Assembly (NCBI GenBank): GCA_025345505.1
Contig: JANVCC010000021.1
Coordinates: 2,305,878 to 2,369,877 of the forward strand
Length of the DNA: 64,000 nucleotides
Source of the DNA: Todiramphus chloris collaris
Lineage: Eukaryota > Chordata > Aves > Coraciiformes > Alcedinidae
Reading direction: 5' to 3'
Of the stretch, positions 57,501 to 61,800 are shown one piece after another. How positions within the stretch are numbered: the stretch's first letter is position 1; each line of letters opens with the position of its first letter. Both the position numbers and the translations under genes were made by a program. The notes under the pieces are model-generated. The model did no database searches. It saw only the letters and a program-made list of their open reading frames with translations, and was not told the DNA's origin.

Positions 57501-59734
57501 ATCTGATCCAAAGAGCTATTTGTGTTAGAGCTCAGCCTACAGATTCAGGAGCCTACAGCAGTGTGTTGCTCCAGGGTGGGGTTCAACACAGGAAAATGGT
57601 ACTTCACTGAAATCTCACAGTTAAATCTATACACACATCTTTGCATGTACACATTTGTGTCTGGATCAGCAAGTTAATACTGTTGGTGGTAGTGTGTTAA
57701 TGAGCTGTCTATTGCTTTCCCCTTATTCCCTAACGCTTAGTTCGGGTTTGTGGAGTCCTCTCAGCAACCCCAGCAGTCCTGACTTCACACCTCTCAACTC
57801 CTTCTCTGCGTTTGGACACTCTTTTAACTTAACTGGAGGTGAGTTGTTGTCTTGAAAGGGTTTTTTTTGATCTATTCAAATACAGGTAAAGAAAAGGTGT
57901 GTCTCCATTCCAGTGCTCTGAGCACAGGCAGTGTTCCCATCCCCGCCCCCAGAACGGATGACGACGTAGGAAAGCCAGTTAAAGACCTGGTGGTGTGTTC
58001 TGGGTCTCAGCCCAGAGACAGATAGTGGAGTGGGGTTTTTTTTGGGCTGGAAATACTTGGTTTTGAAGTTTCTCAGGGTTTCAGTAAAATCACTTTATAG
58101 TGGCATTTTCCTTAGTCTTCCTCCCTTCCATCCCTCCCCCCCAGAGCTTTACTGTAGGTCTCAGGAGCGTGCCACTGGCCCTGGGGCTTCCTGAGCACTT
58201 GATGCCTGCATAAAACCATTGCTCAGAATGAGGCAATAGCCTGTTCCTTGTGTGGCTTTCCTTGTGTAGCTGCACGAGTCCCTGCTGCATACTAAACCCA
58301 GCACTTAATTCCTGGATTTATTTAGGTAAACTTTCTGTTGGTGACTCTTTGAGACAGGCCTTGATGCAGGAGGGCTGTGCTGTAGAGCACGGGTGCTCCG
58401 TGCCCATACACTGACACGTGCCCCATGGTTTTGGGGAGCATGGTGCATCTTAAGGTGCCTGCAAATGATGATGAACTGTTTTGGGTCTGGCTGAGCTGGA
58501 GCGAATTCTGCCCAGAGCAGCCCTCCCAGTGCTGTGCTGTGCACTGGGAGCTGGAAAGGTGCTGCTCACACCCCCGGGCTGTGGCTGCTGCTGGGCAGGG
58601 CTCGCGCAGCACCAGGGCTGCTGTCCAACATTCCCCCTGCAGTGGGATGGGGGGATGAGATCTTGGGAGGGGACACGACTGGGACAGCTGCCCCAGCCTG
58701 ACCAAAGGGATATCCCAGACCATATGATGTCAGATTAACAATAAAGGCTAGGAAAAGAGAGGGGGGGTAGGGGCTCCATGCATTTGCAGCCCTGCTTCCT
58801 TGGAAAAGAGGCCTGACATCACCTGCTGGTGGGAAGCAGAGAATAAATGTTTTGTTTTCTTTTCCTTCCATGCATGGCCTTGCTTTGCTTTCCATTAAAC
58901 TGCCTCTGTCTTAGCCTACAAATTTCATCTTATTTTCTTCCCCCTGACCCAGCTGAGAGGAGGAGGTGGGGAGAAGGATAGAGCAGCTTGGTGGGCACCT
59001 GGCATCCAGCCAAGGTCAAACCACCACCTAAGCGAAGCAAACTCAGCACGTGGCACGTGCAGAATGGATTGGATGTCACTGGGAAAAATGGAATGTCTGC
59101 TGCGAAATCCTGGGGCTCCGCAGTCAAAAGGAGCTGCTGCTGCAGTGGGGGTTGTCTCTCCTCCTTCAGCAACACTTGCTACCAGCGACCCCGAGGGACT
59201 GCAGTGAGATCCCTGGGGGGGGAAGCAGGTGAACCAGGAGGGCTGGGGCACAGCCAGTGCCACCCCCTGTACCAGCAGCTCCCCGGGACAGGAGCGCTGA
59301 GGGGCGGGCGAGAGGCTCCTTCAGCCTGCTCACCTACTCCCCAGCAACCATGGCTCTGACTCTGTAGCCACTGCCTGATGTAGGGCACGTGAGATGAGCT
59401 CTCTCTTACTCTGTGTCCTTCTCTAATCTCAATTCTTGCACTGCAGCAGGGCCTGGTAAAAAAAAAAAAGTTAAAATCCAGGAAATAACTGTCAAGTGTA
59501 TTAGTCTGCTGTGGTTCTCGGAGGAGGAGGAAGAGTAATGTACTCTTGGTTTATTTCATTTTATTTTTAGAGGTTTTTAGCAAACTTGGTTTGGCTCGAT
59601 CTGCGTATGGGCAGGATGTTCAGAGAAACTGGAGTGAATTCAATAACGTTCCCTCATCCATCTGGGATCCTTCAGCTACGGATTCTGTACCCTCCTGGCC
59701 AACGAGCTCGAGTTCACCGACTCACACGACTGCG
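9398..59734 (+). CDS. TMEM131: TMEM131, 36 internal coding exons (5' and 3' ends outside the window)
   Basis: Type I membrane protein of the secretory pathway. Family work (established, not visible here) shows that the luminal PapD-like domain binds procollagen chains and the cytosolic tail binds the TRAPP III subunit TRAPPC8, promoting ER-to-Golgi export of collagen. Seen in the sequence: 36 exons with AG acceptors and GT donors whose phases all match, giving 1,674 open codons. Residues 1-996 are luminal with more than a dozen N-X-S/T sequons, about 998-1020 is one hydrophobic span, and 1022-1674 is a Ser/Pro/Lys/Gln-rich tail. The sequence agrees closely with my memory of human TMEM131 throughout, and much better than with the shorter paralogue TMEM131L. 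No start codon, signal peptide or stop lies in the window; by comparison about four exons are missing upstream and the last exon(s) downstream. Every exon is intact, so this is a functional gene copy and not a pseudogene. Confidence 0.96.
9522..10471 (+). other. TMEM131 intron between window exons 1 and 2
   Basis: Unique intronic sequence. The only simple-sequence feature is a run of 13 T at 10304-10316. Confidence 0.85.
10472..10588 (+). CDS. TMEM131: TMEM131 window exon 2 (residues 42-80), PapD-like domain
   Basis: Phase 0 to phase 0, 39 codons. The acceptor follows a pyrimidine tract ending tttttcccca-g, and the donor is gtaaga. It continues the PapD-like fold ([17 protein letters not shown]) and holds two NTS sequons, at residues 48 and 70. 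Confidence 0.95.
10589..11376 (+). other. TMEM131 intron between window exons 2 and 3
   Basis: No repeat or RNA gene seen. A T-rich tract at about 11347-11369 serves as the acceptor pyrimidine tract. Confidence 0.85.
11377..11499 (+). CDS. TMEM131: TMEM131 window exon 3 (residues 81-121), end of PapD-like domain
   Basis: Phase 0 to phase 0, 41 codons, acceptor acccag and donor gtgagt. [15 protein letters not shown] closes the PapD-like unit. [12 protein letters not shown] begins the next beta-sandwich segment and repeats the phrase 'HNP-S' seen in exon 1, as expected if the luminal region is built from related repeats (inference). Confidence 0.95.
11500..12410 (+). other. TMEM131 intron between window exons 3 and 4
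   Basis: Contains the sense CR1 fragment at about 11575-11822; the rest is unique AT-rich sequence. Confidence 0.85.
11575..11822 (+). repeat. CR1 LINE fragment, sense
   Basis: Short 3' part with AGGTTTAGGTTGGACGTGAG, GGCTGCCCAGGGAGGG and TGGTTGGACTTGATGATCTT, ending near ttccaaccttaatggttcc. It belongs to the subfamily with a 'CACTTCAGGACATGG' segment, shared with the copy at 50699. Confidence 0.92.
12411..12491 (+). CDS. TMEM131: TMEM131 window exon 4 (residues 122-148)
   Basis: A short phase-0 exon of 27 codons between cccatctcag and gtgagt. It encodes [16 protein letters not shown] followed by a Gly/Gln-rich turn and KLW. It forms part of the second luminal segment. Confidence 0.95.
12492..15697 (+). 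other. TMEM131 intron between window exons 4 and 5
   Basis: A 3.2-kb intron with one sense CR1 fragment (14021-14414). Just before it, 13914-13955 has several CpGs with CACGTG and TACGTCA words. Nothing else recognised. Confidence 0.85.
14021..14414 (+). repeat. CR1 LINE fragment, sense
   Basis: Starts GGCTGAGAGCCCTGGGGCTT and ends TTCTGTGATTCTGTGA. It encodes fragments of the ORF2 C-terminus ([20 protein letters not shown]). Same subfamily as the copies at 22055, 34383 and 53804. Confidence 0.94.
15698..15848 (+). CDS. TMEM131: TMEM131 window exon 5 (residues 149-198)
   Basis: Starts in phase 0 after ttatcag and ends one base into codon 199. The donor is the weak gtttgt. It encodes [15 protein letters not shown] and carries NHT and NAS sequons. 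The 122-bp intron that follows is one of the shortest in the gene. Confidence 0.95.
15971..16027 (+). CDS. TMEM131: TMEM131 window exon 6 (residues 199-217)
   Basis: At 57 bases this is the shortest coding exon seen. The acceptor is cttaaag and the donor gtaaac. It encodes [19 protein letters not shown]. The 'LDFGTL' phrase is typical of the start of a beta-sandwich repeat in this family and recurs in exon 12 as 'IDFGIL'. Confidence 0.94.
16028..16919 (+). other. TMEM131 intron between window exons 6 and 7
   Basis: No CR1. A short AT microsatellite lies near 16480-16497 and a T run at about 16431-16440. Otherwise unique. Confidence 0.85.
16920..16981 (+). CDS. TMEM131: TMEM131 window exon 7 (residues 218-238)
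   Basis: The acceptor is ctttaacag. The first two bases complete an Asp codon split after the exon 6 donor. It encodes [20 protein letters not shown] and ends in phase 0 before gtaagt. A 5.66-kb intron, the longest one wholly inside the window, follows. Confidence 0.94.
20095..20312 (-). repeat. CR1 LINE fragment, antisense
   Basis: Starts catcatagaatggtcagggt and contains CCCTGCCATGGGCAGGGACA and CAACACTTCCAAGGATGGGG. These mark the same subfamily as the sense copies at 37268, 50436, 52976 and 62779. Confidence 0.94.
22055..22374 (-). repeat. CR1 LINE fragment, antisense
   Basis: Starts ttcacagagtcacagaatgg and ends near CTTCTTGATGCCCAACCCTT. Read on the minus strand it gives the ORF2 tail with [20 protein letters not shown]. 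Confidence 0.94.
22638..22746 (+). CDS. TMEM131: TMEM131 window exon 8 (residues 239-274)
   Basis: The acceptor is gcttgcag and the donor gtaagt. It encodes [18 protein letters not shown] and ends in KVASISFD plus one base of codon 275. No split-codon conflict with exon 7 (phase 0) or exon 9. Confidence 0.95.
22747..24507 (+). other. TMEM131 intron between window exons 8 and 9
   Basis: No CR1. An AT-rich tract with TATATA words spans about 23578-23690. No gene seen. Confidence 0.85.
23578..23690. repeat. AT-rich tract
   Basis: Low-complexity A/T stretch with several TATATA words and a (TA)n core near 23668-23677. Intronic. Confidence 0.7.
24508..24616 (+). CDS. TMEM131: TMEM131 window exon 9 (residues 275-310), Lys/Ser-rich
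   Basis: Acceptor gtggacag, donor gtaagc. It encodes a hydrophilic [19 protein letters not shown] stretch and then [16 protein letters not shown]. The last two bases begin Gly311. The '[15 protein letters not shown]' junction across the intron fits the family pattern. Confidence 0.95.
24617..25425 (+). other. TMEM131 intron between window exons 9 and 10
   Basis: Unique sequence with no feature that I can support. Confidence 0.85.
25426..25579 (+). CDS. TMEM131: TMEM131 window exon 10 (residues 311-362)
   Basis: Acceptor ttgaatag, donor gtaagc, ending on a codon boundary after MFK. It encodes [15 protein letters not shown] and the strand-rich [14 protein letters not shown]. This is another luminal beta-sandwich segment, closely matching the remembered human protein. 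Confidence 0.95.
25681..25851 (+). CDS. TMEM131: TMEM131 window exon 11 (residues 363-419)
   Basis: Phase 0 to phase 0, 57 codons, after a 101-bp intron. Acceptor gatctag, donor gtaagt. It encodes [15 protein letters not shown] through [15 protein letters not shown] and has NES and NAS sequons. Confidence 0.95.
26167..26277 (+). CDS. TMEM131: TMEM131 window exon 12 (residues 420-456)
   Basis: Phase 0, 37 codons, acceptor tttccag, donor gtaagg. It encodes [18 protein letters not shown] and ends INSNPIE. The 'DFG' phrase marks the start of a further beta-sandwich unit. Confidence 0.95.
26386..26520 (+). CDS. TMEM131: TMEM131 window exon 13 (residues 457-501)
   Basis: Phase 0, 45 codons, acceptor tttctaag, donor gtaagt. 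It encodes [18 protein letters not shown], then a polar loop with NRT and NAS sequons ending DQSS. A CR1 3' tip lies only 91 bases past the donor. Confidence 0.95.
26521..27132 (+). other. TMEM131 intron between window exons 13 and 14
   Basis: Contains a short sense CR1 3' tip (26612-26697) and a long T run at about 27055-27071. Confidence 0.85.
26612..26697 (+). repeat. CR1 3' tip, sense
   Basis: Only the last 80 or so bases of a CR1: CGGCAGGGGGGTTGGACTAG to the CACTCTATGGTTCTT tail. An extreme 5' truncation. Confidence 0.85.
27133..27237 (+). CDS. TMEM131: TMEM131 window exon 14 (residues 502-536)
   Basis: Phase 0, 35 codons, acceptor atttacag, donor gtatgt. It encodes [15 protein letters not shown] and [10 protein letters not shown], which are alternating beta-strand patterns. 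Confidence 0.95.
27238..28538 (+). other. TMEM131 intron between window exons 14 and 15
   Basis: Mostly unique. Bases 27349-27373 resemble the antisense CR1 3' end (GGTTGGAAGGGACCTCTGGA) but the match is too short to call an element with confidence. Confidence 0.8.
28539..28625 (+). CDS. TMEM131: TMEM131 window exon 15 (residues 537-565)
   Basis: Phase 0, 29 codons, after a strong pyrimidine tract and ccccccag. Donor gtaaga. It encodes [15 protein letters not shown] and ends LPPSFP. The intron after it is 3.5 kb. Confidence 0.95.
28626..32145 (+). other. TMEM131 intron between window exons 15 and 16 (3.5 kb)
   Basis: One CR1 3' tip at 30008-30090. All remaining sequence looks unique and non-coding on both strands. 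Confidence 0.85.
30008..30090 (+). repeat. CR1 3' tip, sense
   Basis: Another minimal copy, with TGGCAGGGGGGTTGGACATG, TCCCTTCCAACCCCTAACAT and a tail tctatgggtctgtgattct. Confidence 0.86.
32146..32298 (+). CDS. TMEM131: TMEM131 window exon 16 (residues 566-616)
   Basis: Phase 0, 51 codons, acceptor tctttag, donor gtttgt (non-optimal). It encodes [18 protein letters not shown] and ends in a charged linker, [11 protein letters not shown]. Nearly identical to my memory of the human exon. Confidence 0.95.
32456..32531 (+). CDS. TMEM131: TMEM131 window exon 17 (residues 617-642), Cys pair
   Basis: Acceptor tttttcag, donor gtaagt. It encodes [19 protein letters not shown]. The closely spaced CGDHC pair is conserved in the family and could form a luminal disulfide (inference). 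The exon ends one base into Ser642. Confidence 0.95.
32631..32748 (+). CDS. TMEM131: TMEM131 window exon 18 (residues 642-681), Trp/acidic segment
   Basis: Starts after a 99-bp intron, the shortest seen (acceptor cttaaag, donor gtaagc). It encodes [17 protein letters not shown] and KEWTEI, an acidic stretch with three Trp, then NSSHR split across the donor. Confidence 0.95.
32749..34895 (+). other. TMEM131 intron between window exons 18 and 19
   Basis: Holds a sense CR1 fragment (34383-34791) and an 8-bp hairpin at 33655-33677. Confidence 0.85.
34383..34791 (+). repeat. CR1 LINE fragment, sense
   Basis: Starts at a CACCTGCCTTACCAGGACAG segment and ends ccattctgtgattct. Very similar to the copies at 14021 and, reversed, at 22055 and 53804. 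Confidence 0.94.
34896..35034 (+). CDS. TMEM131: TMEM131 window exon 19 (residues 681-727)
   Basis: Acceptor tctccag, donor gtaagt. It encodes [19 protein letters not shown] and ends in the sequon-bearing [10 protein letters not shown]. The 'LTNTN' strand repeats the phrase seen in exon 10. Confidence 0.95.
35144..35253 (+). CDS. TMEM131: TMEM131 window exon 20 (residues 728-764)
   Basis: Acceptor gcatag, donor gtaagt. It encodes [19 protein letters not shown], another 'ENP' beta-sandwich start, and ends two bases into Arg764. Confidence 0.95.
35254..36620 (+). other. TMEM131 introns flanking window exon 21
   Basis: Two introns (35254-35594 and 35662-36620) around the exon at 35595-35661. 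The second has a short (TA)n tract at about 35821-35837. No CR1 in either. Confidence 0.85.
35595..35661 (+). CDS. TMEM131: TMEM131 window exon 21 (residues 764-786)
   Basis: A short exon of 67 bases, acceptor tttcag, donor gtaagt. It encodes [19 protein letters not shown] then RNC, with an NLS-type glycosylation sequon (Asn-Leu-Ser). Confidence 0.94.
36621..36772 (+). CDS. TMEM131: TMEM131 window exon 22 (residues 787-837)
   Basis: Phase 0 start after gttttaag, donor gtaggg. It encodes [18 protein letters not shown] and the basic [15 protein letters not shown], a PapD-like strand pattern, with an NKT sequon. Confidence 0.95.
36889..37113 (+). repeat. CR1 LINE fragment, sense, divergent
   Basis: GAGGTTTAGGCTGGATATTA to TTCCAACCAAAGACATTCTG. 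More diverged than its neighbours and of another subfamily (ATTTAAATGGCCCCTGGACC). Confidence 0.88.
37268..37622 (+). repeat. CR1 LINE fragment, sense
   Basis: TGGCCTTCCAGTGTCTGAAG to a tail ccattctatggttctgtgactct. It shares the word ACTAGAGATAGGTCA with the copy at 62779, which links these two more closely than either to the copy at 52976. Confidence 0.94.
37991..38133 (+). CDS. TMEM131: TMEM131 window exon 23 (residues 837-885)
   Basis: Acceptor gtacacag, donor gtgagt. It encodes [29 protein letters not shown] and ALLKDCSE. The donor sits inside a Lys codon; the placement is fixed by the frame of the next exon and by the length of the family protein here. Confidence 0.94.
38134..38840 (+). 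other. TMEM131 intron between window exons 23 and 24
   Basis: Unique sequence; no repeat or gene seen. Confidence 0.85.
38841..39027 (+). CDS. TMEM131: TMEM131 window exon 24 (residues 885-947)
   Basis: Acceptor tttctag, donor gtaagt. It encodes [33 protein letters not shown] and [14 protein letters not shown]. This is the last full beta-sandwich segment before the membrane, with two Cys and two sequons (NFT, NAS). Confidence 0.95.
39028..40473 (+). other. TMEM131 intron between window exons 24 and 25
   Basis: Its last third is the GT-rich minisatellite at 39981-40382. Upstream of that I see only unique sequence. Confidence 0.85.
39981..40382 (+). repeat. GT-rich minisatellite, 20/24-bp unit
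   Basis: The core 40073-40200 is two perfect 24-bp units followed by four perfect 20-bp units (TGGTTGGGTTTTTGGCTGCC). The 24-bp form differs only by an extra TGCC. Degenerate units flank the core on both sides. The G-rich strand is the coding strand of TMEM131, and the tract is open in three frames only because of its repeats. Confidence 0.95.
40474..40659 (+). CDS. TMEM131: TMEM131 window exon 25 (residues 947-1009), first half of the membrane span
   Basis: Acceptor gttttcag, donor gtagtg. It encodes [18 protein letters not shown], the juxtamembrane [18 protein letters not shown], and the start of the hydrophobic span ([12 protein letters not shown]). The span is interrupted by a 3.8-kb intron at residue 1009. 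A GT-rich minisatellite ends about 90 bases before this exon. Confidence 0.96.
41489..41814 (-). repeat. CR1 LINE fragment, antisense
   Basis: Starts catcatagaatggtaggggt and ends in ACCATTAATAAGATCCCC, which then continues as a tandem repeat. Subfamily of the copies at 1284 and 3741, with a small deletion after GGCCAGG. Confidence 0.94.
41796..41890 (+). repeat. 19-bp minisatellite at the end of a CR1 copy
   Basis: Five tandem 19-bp units (AGCATTAATAAGATCCCCA and variants) in exact register. The first unit is the CR1 sequence itself; the last two have diverged. Confidence 0.95.
42177..42210. repeat. Perfect 14-bp hairpin
   Basis: Arms TGTTACTTAGGAAA and TTTCCTAAGTAACA with a 6-base loop. 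Further copies of the CTTAGGAAA word follow (the latest at about 42243-42251), with a small GGAAA/TTTCC inverted repeat between. Confidence 0.85.
43227..43430 (-). repeat. CR1 LINE fragment, antisense, lacking its 3' tail
   Basis: Begins inside ORF2 (GGTGACCTTTTGGTGCAGCC) with no 3' tail and ends GGACACGTTCCAGCACATCC. The lack of a tail shows truncation on the 3' side as well, so this copy was later broken by deletion. Confidence 0.88.
44140..44149. other. Assembly gap of 10 N
   Basis: A fixed-size run of N directly before a pyrimidine repeat. The true length is unknown. It lies in an intron, about 290 bases before exon 26, so the gene model is not affected. Confidence 0.97.
44150..44234 (+). 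repeat. Pyrimidine-rich repeat, 13-bp unit
   Basis: Three perfect copies of CCTTCCTTTTTCT (44150-44188) followed by CT-rich decay. It abuts the N gap, so the array is probably longer than assembled. Confidence 0.93.
44440..44598 (+). CDS. TMEM131: TMEM131 window exon 26 (residues 1009-1062), second half of the membrane span
   Basis: Acceptor ccctgcag, donor gtacgt. [19 protein letters not shown] completes the transmembrane helix (about 998-1020). The cluster FRRRLSF just after it gives a positive cytosolic flank, fitting type I topology. It ends in the conserved [11 protein letters not shown]. Confidence 0.96.
44599..45167 (+). other. TMEM131 intron between window exons 26 and 27
   Basis: Unique sequence with short T and A runs only. 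Confidence 0.85.
45168..45745 (+). CDS. TMEM131: TMEM131 window exon 27 (residues 1062-1255), large disordered cytosolic exon
   Basis: The largest exon (578 bases), acceptor cttccag, donor gtaatg. It encodes a Ser-rich stretch, a Gln/Pro-rich low-complexity stretch (several Q runs and PPPAPG), then the conserved [19 protein letters not shown] and [14 protein letters not shown]. Bases 45360-45620 are much richer in G+C and CpG than the neighbouring introns. The middle differs most from the remembered human protein, while the acidic 3' end is well conserved. The cytosolic tail is the part reported to bind TRAPPC8. Confidence 0.95.
45746..50146 (+). other. TMEM131 intron between window exons 27 and 28 (4.4 kb)
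   Basis: One sense CR1 fragment (48436-48914) with an internal 24-bp duplication. The rest, including 45746-48435, is unique non-coding sequence. The exon 27 frame stays open to 45882, so intron retention would add about 46 codons before a stop. Confidence 0.85.
48436..48914 (+). repeat. CR1 LINE fragment, sense, with internal duplication
   Basis: CCTGCTGGAGTGGGTCCAGA to ccattctcttgattct. A perfect 24-bp direct duplication at 48477-48524 lies inside the ORF2 part. It also has a lone 'gtgtcttaaag' divergence. Confidence 0.92.
50147..50322 (+). CDS. TMEM131: TMEM131 window exon 28 (residues 1255-1313), basic stretch plus acidic dileucine motif
   Basis: Acceptor tctctag, donor gtacgg. It begins with a Lys/Arg-rich run ([18 protein letters not shown]), passes through an acidic Ser/Thr stretch ([17 protein letters not shown]) and ends DTEPLLKE at 50299-50322. 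D-T-E-P-L-L fits the [DE]XXXL[LI] sorting consensus and, as I recall, is identical in human TMEM131. Confidence 0.95.
50436..50625 (+). repeat. CR1 LINE fragment, sense, short
   Basis: TGATGAGACACTGGCACAGG to GGTCCCTTCCAACTCAAGCC, same subfamily as 37268. It begins 113 bases after the exon 28 donor. Confidence 0.92.
50699..51258 (+). repeat. CR1 LINE fragment, sense
   Basis: Covers ORF2 from GTGTCCAGCAGGAGCAGGGA to the 3' end (TTCCAACCTTTATGATTCTG). Same subfamily as the shorter copy at 11575. Confidence 0.93.
51340..51402 (+). repeat. CR1 3' tip, sense
   Basis: About 60 bases: ATGGTTGGACTTGGTGATCC to the tail aatgattctgtgattctat. It resembles the 3' end of the copy at 5205. Confidence 0.85.
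51924..52051 (+). CDS. TMEM131: TMEM131 window exon 29 (residues 1314-1356), Lys-rich
   Basis: Phase 0 start after tttatag, donor gtaagt. It encodes [17 protein letters not shown] and [15 protein letters not shown], a strongly charged, probably unstructured segment. Confidence 0.94.
52976..53417 (+). repeat. CR1 LINE fragment, sense
   Basis: GAGGATGCTCAGAGGGCTGG to a tail catgctgtgattctgtgac. Longest copy of the subfamily that also includes 37268 and 62779. Confidence 0.94.
53804..54151 (-). repeat. CR1 LINE fragment, antisense, adjoining a splice acceptor
   Basis: Starts agatcacagaatggtggggg and ends CATTAATTAGATCCCC at about 54151, only 38 bases before the exon 30 acceptor boundary. Same subfamily as 22055. 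Confidence 0.94.
54190..54314 (+). CDS. TMEM131: TMEM131 window exon 30 (residues 1356-1398)
   Basis: Acceptor catttag, donor gtagtg. It encodes [17 protein letters not shown] and [13 protein letters not shown]. The 5'-truncated end of an antisense CR1 lies only about 38 bases before this exon, inside the usual branch-point range. Confidence 0.94.
54448..54606 (+). CDS. TMEM131: TMEM131 window exon 31 (residues 1398-1451)
   Basis: Acceptor gtaacag, donor gtaagt. It encodes [16 protein letters not shown] and the conserved [19 protein letters not shown]. Ends one base into Ser1451. Confidence 0.95.
54607..55294 (+). other. TMEM131 intron between window exons 31 and 32
   Basis: Unique sequence. 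Long antisense frames crossing into exon 32 are reflections of the CCT/AGG repeat and carry no recognisable protein. Confidence 0.85.
55295..55484 (+). CDS. TMEM131: TMEM131 window exon 32 (residues 1451-1514), polyproline
   Basis: Acceptor cgatag, donor gtgagt. It encodes [19 protein letters not shown], then SPTPASPS followed by 11 consecutive Pro (55390-55422) and [19 protein letters not shown]. The proline run comes from a CCT repeat with one CCA. The human protein, as I recall, has a shorter and mixed Pro/Ala stretch here. Confidence 0.95.
55782..55903 (+). CDS. TMEM131: TMEM131 window exon 33 (residues 1514-1555)
   Basis: Acceptor tctttaag, donor gtacta. It encodes [18 protein letters not shown] and [16 protein letters not shown], a very well conserved part of the cytosolic tail. 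Confidence 0.95.
56026..56122 (+). CDS. TMEM131: TMEM131 window exon 34 (residues 1555-1587)
   Basis: Acceptor cttgcag, donor gtaatt, after a 122-bp intron. It encodes [17 protein letters not shown] and [12 protein letters not shown]. Ser-rich with no fold apparent. Confidence 0.94.
56123..57740 (+). other. TMEM131 intron between window exons 34 and 35
   Basis: One sense CR1 (56444-56984), a GT-rich tract at about 56225-56273, and otherwise unique sequence. Confidence 0.85.
56444..56984 (+). repeat. CR1 LINE fragment, sense, separate subfamily
   Basis: CTGTGCTCAGCACTGGTGAG through GGAATGGGCTGCCCAGGGAG to CCTTTCCAGCCGCAGGAATT. The 3' end differs from all other copies, and an open stretch matches the ORF2 C-terminus ([19 protein letters not shown]). 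Confidence 0.92.
57741..57838 (+). CDS. TMEM131: TMEM131 window exon 35 (residues 1587-1620)
   Basis: Acceptor gcttag, donor gtgagt. It encodes [18 protein letters not shown] and [15 protein letters not shown]. This stretch is close to identical to the remembered mammalian tail and holds several Ser/Thr-Pro sites. Confidence 0.95.
57839..59570 (+). other. TMEM131 intron between window exons 35 and 36
   Basis: No CR1. Bases about 58420-58700 and 58930-59340 are richer in G+C than other introns and therefore give several open frames on both strands, but none looks like a known protein. Confidence 0.8.
59571..59734 (+). CDS. TMEM131: TMEM131 window exon 36 (residues 1620-1674), last exon in the window
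   Basis: Acceptor atttttag, donor gtaagc, ending in phase 0. It encodes [18 protein letters not shown] and [18 protein letters not shown], ending SPTHTTA. The family protein continues for roughly 80-90 more residues; no matching exon appears in the remaining 4.3 kb, so the final exon and stop lie past the window end. Confidence 0.95.
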
Positions 59735-61616
59735 GTAAGCGATCAGTCCGAACACGGCGTCCTGCTGCTGCTACCAACCTCTTCTGTATCTGCCAAAGAG
59801 TTTCATTTTTAAGCATTTTAAAGTTTGGGTGGAAACAAAAAAAAATCAACTGAAGAATAAATGAAAAGGGAAATGATGCTTATTCCTCTTTTCTGTGCAG
59901 TGAAGTTGAGATGGCTGTTGGACACAGAGCGATTCGTCCGCTCGCTTGCAGACCCATCCATGTAAAATGCTTCACATAAAAGTGGTTCTCACGAGAGCAT
60001 CTTGCAGCACTTAGAAATGTGTGTTCTGTTCCCACGTGGAAAGAGCCCTTCTGCTCCTGTGCCATGGCTGGGTGCTGCCTCTGTCACTTCCCAGCAGCAA
60101 AGTAGCCAGTATGATAATGTTCAGACTTTGGTTCTGCTTCCTGAACCCCATTGATTAACAAAAGGTCAAAAAAAACATATCTAAAAGACCTCAAAAGTAC
60201 TCCTTTCAGTCTAGGAAAAACCACTAAAGGACCAAGCATAAGGTGAAGCCTTTAAAGTGACCACGAATTTCAATGGATAGCTTGAATATGGTCAAAGAAG
60301 AAGAAAACACCAACTTCTACACAGATTGTAGCACTGCTCTCTCATCCTTGTGCCTTCCTCTCTCTCAGAATAAAACTCACACCACGACAGCTGTCTTCAG
60401 TGCCAGCTGAAATCCTCCTTCATCCTGTCTCCTGAAAATGTTGGTGTAGTGAGGAAGAGGCAGTGGTTACCTCACCTGGTACCAGTTCAGATGGAGTGAG
60501 GGAAGGCAAGGGAAGCTGAAGGTCACACAGCTTCTTCTAGACACCCACAGATCCCACCCCTTGTCGTGCACTTACCACCATAGCTGGAACCCCAGGCAAA
60601 CTGTGTAAGGAGAGATTGTTGCTTTGTGGTCACATGGAGGGTGGATTTCTCAGCATGTGATGGAAGGAGGGATGGAGGACCACCAGAACAATCTCTCTAG
60701 CTCCTACCTGAATTCCTGCCTGCTGCTGAAAAGTTACCTGTAAGTGTGCTTCAGGAAGCAGCAGGACAGAAGCCAGACAAGTGGTAGAGCAGAATTGTCA
60801 GTCTCTCCCTTTAAATACTTGGATTTTGAAGGGAGGGGGAGCAAAACAAACAAAAAAAAGGCATTTTAGGAATATATTCAAGATCACTTAATGAAGGAGA
60901 AGCAGAACAGAGTGAAATGTTCAAAGCCTTTTCAACAATAATGATTTTTTTTCAATTGCTTTTGGTGAGCCTGCCCAGGAAAGCTCGTCTGTTCCTGACA
61001 CTGAACCTCCCTGCTCCAAGTGCTGGGTAGCAGAGCAGGTTCCAGGCCAGGGCCCTGTCCTCCTCTCCTTTCCAGGACAAGAGACAAAGCCATTCTTGCA
61101 AAGAGCACTTACCTAGTGGCTCCTGTGTTACCCTTTCTTTTCTAGCAAGGTTTCTGGGGTGTTAGTTTTGATTATTCTTTTTCCTTACTCCTCTTGCTTT
61201 CCCATTTTACACGTAGCTCCACTTCTGTCCTAAATAGCATCTGACTTCTGGGTCCTCCTCAGGCCATGCTGCATTGCTGATCCTTTTTCCCCAGGTTTCT
61301 TTCTAACCCCAGTTCCTCACTCTGTCCTCCGTTTGGCTGTGTGTGGCTCTGTTTGCCAGCCACTTTGTACCTCCCTCCCCCAACCTTGCAAGGGAGCAGC
61401 AGTCTAATCCAAGGGACTCTGCTGCTCCTTTCCTGGTTGCTTCTACTCCGTGAGCAATTTACCTTTCCAGTCACTCTCTCCTAAATGCTTTTGGGGCATT
61501 TAGGAATCGTTGCTGGCTCTTGCTCCCAGGAGGAAATAGAGTGGACTTTTAGTGTGTTAGGGATGGTGGCTTAGCAGCACAATGAGTGTTTCCTGCTGTA
61601 GGCTTAGAAGCCTAAT

Positions 61617-61800
61617 CACAGAATGGAAGGGGTTGGAAGGGACCTCTGGAGACCATTGAGTCCCAACCCCCCTGCCAGAGCAGGGTCACCCAGGGCAGCC
61701 CACACAGGAACAGATCCAGGGGGATCTTGAAAGTCTCCAGAGAAGGAGCCTCCACAGCCTCTCTGGGCAGCCTGGGCCAGGCTCTGTGCTTGTACAGCTT
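61617..61800 (-). repeat. CR1 LINE fragment, antisense, short
   Basis: Starts cacagaatggaaggggttgg and ends at GGCCAGGCTCTGTGCTTGTA. Subfamily of the copies at 1284 and 3741, truncated earlier. Confidence 0.93.

Noticed and set aside
58322..59388. Several 100-130 codon frames on both strands in the intron between exons 35 and 36
   Set aside because: The region is GC-rich, so stops are rare. The frames have no start context, domain or similarity that I recognise.
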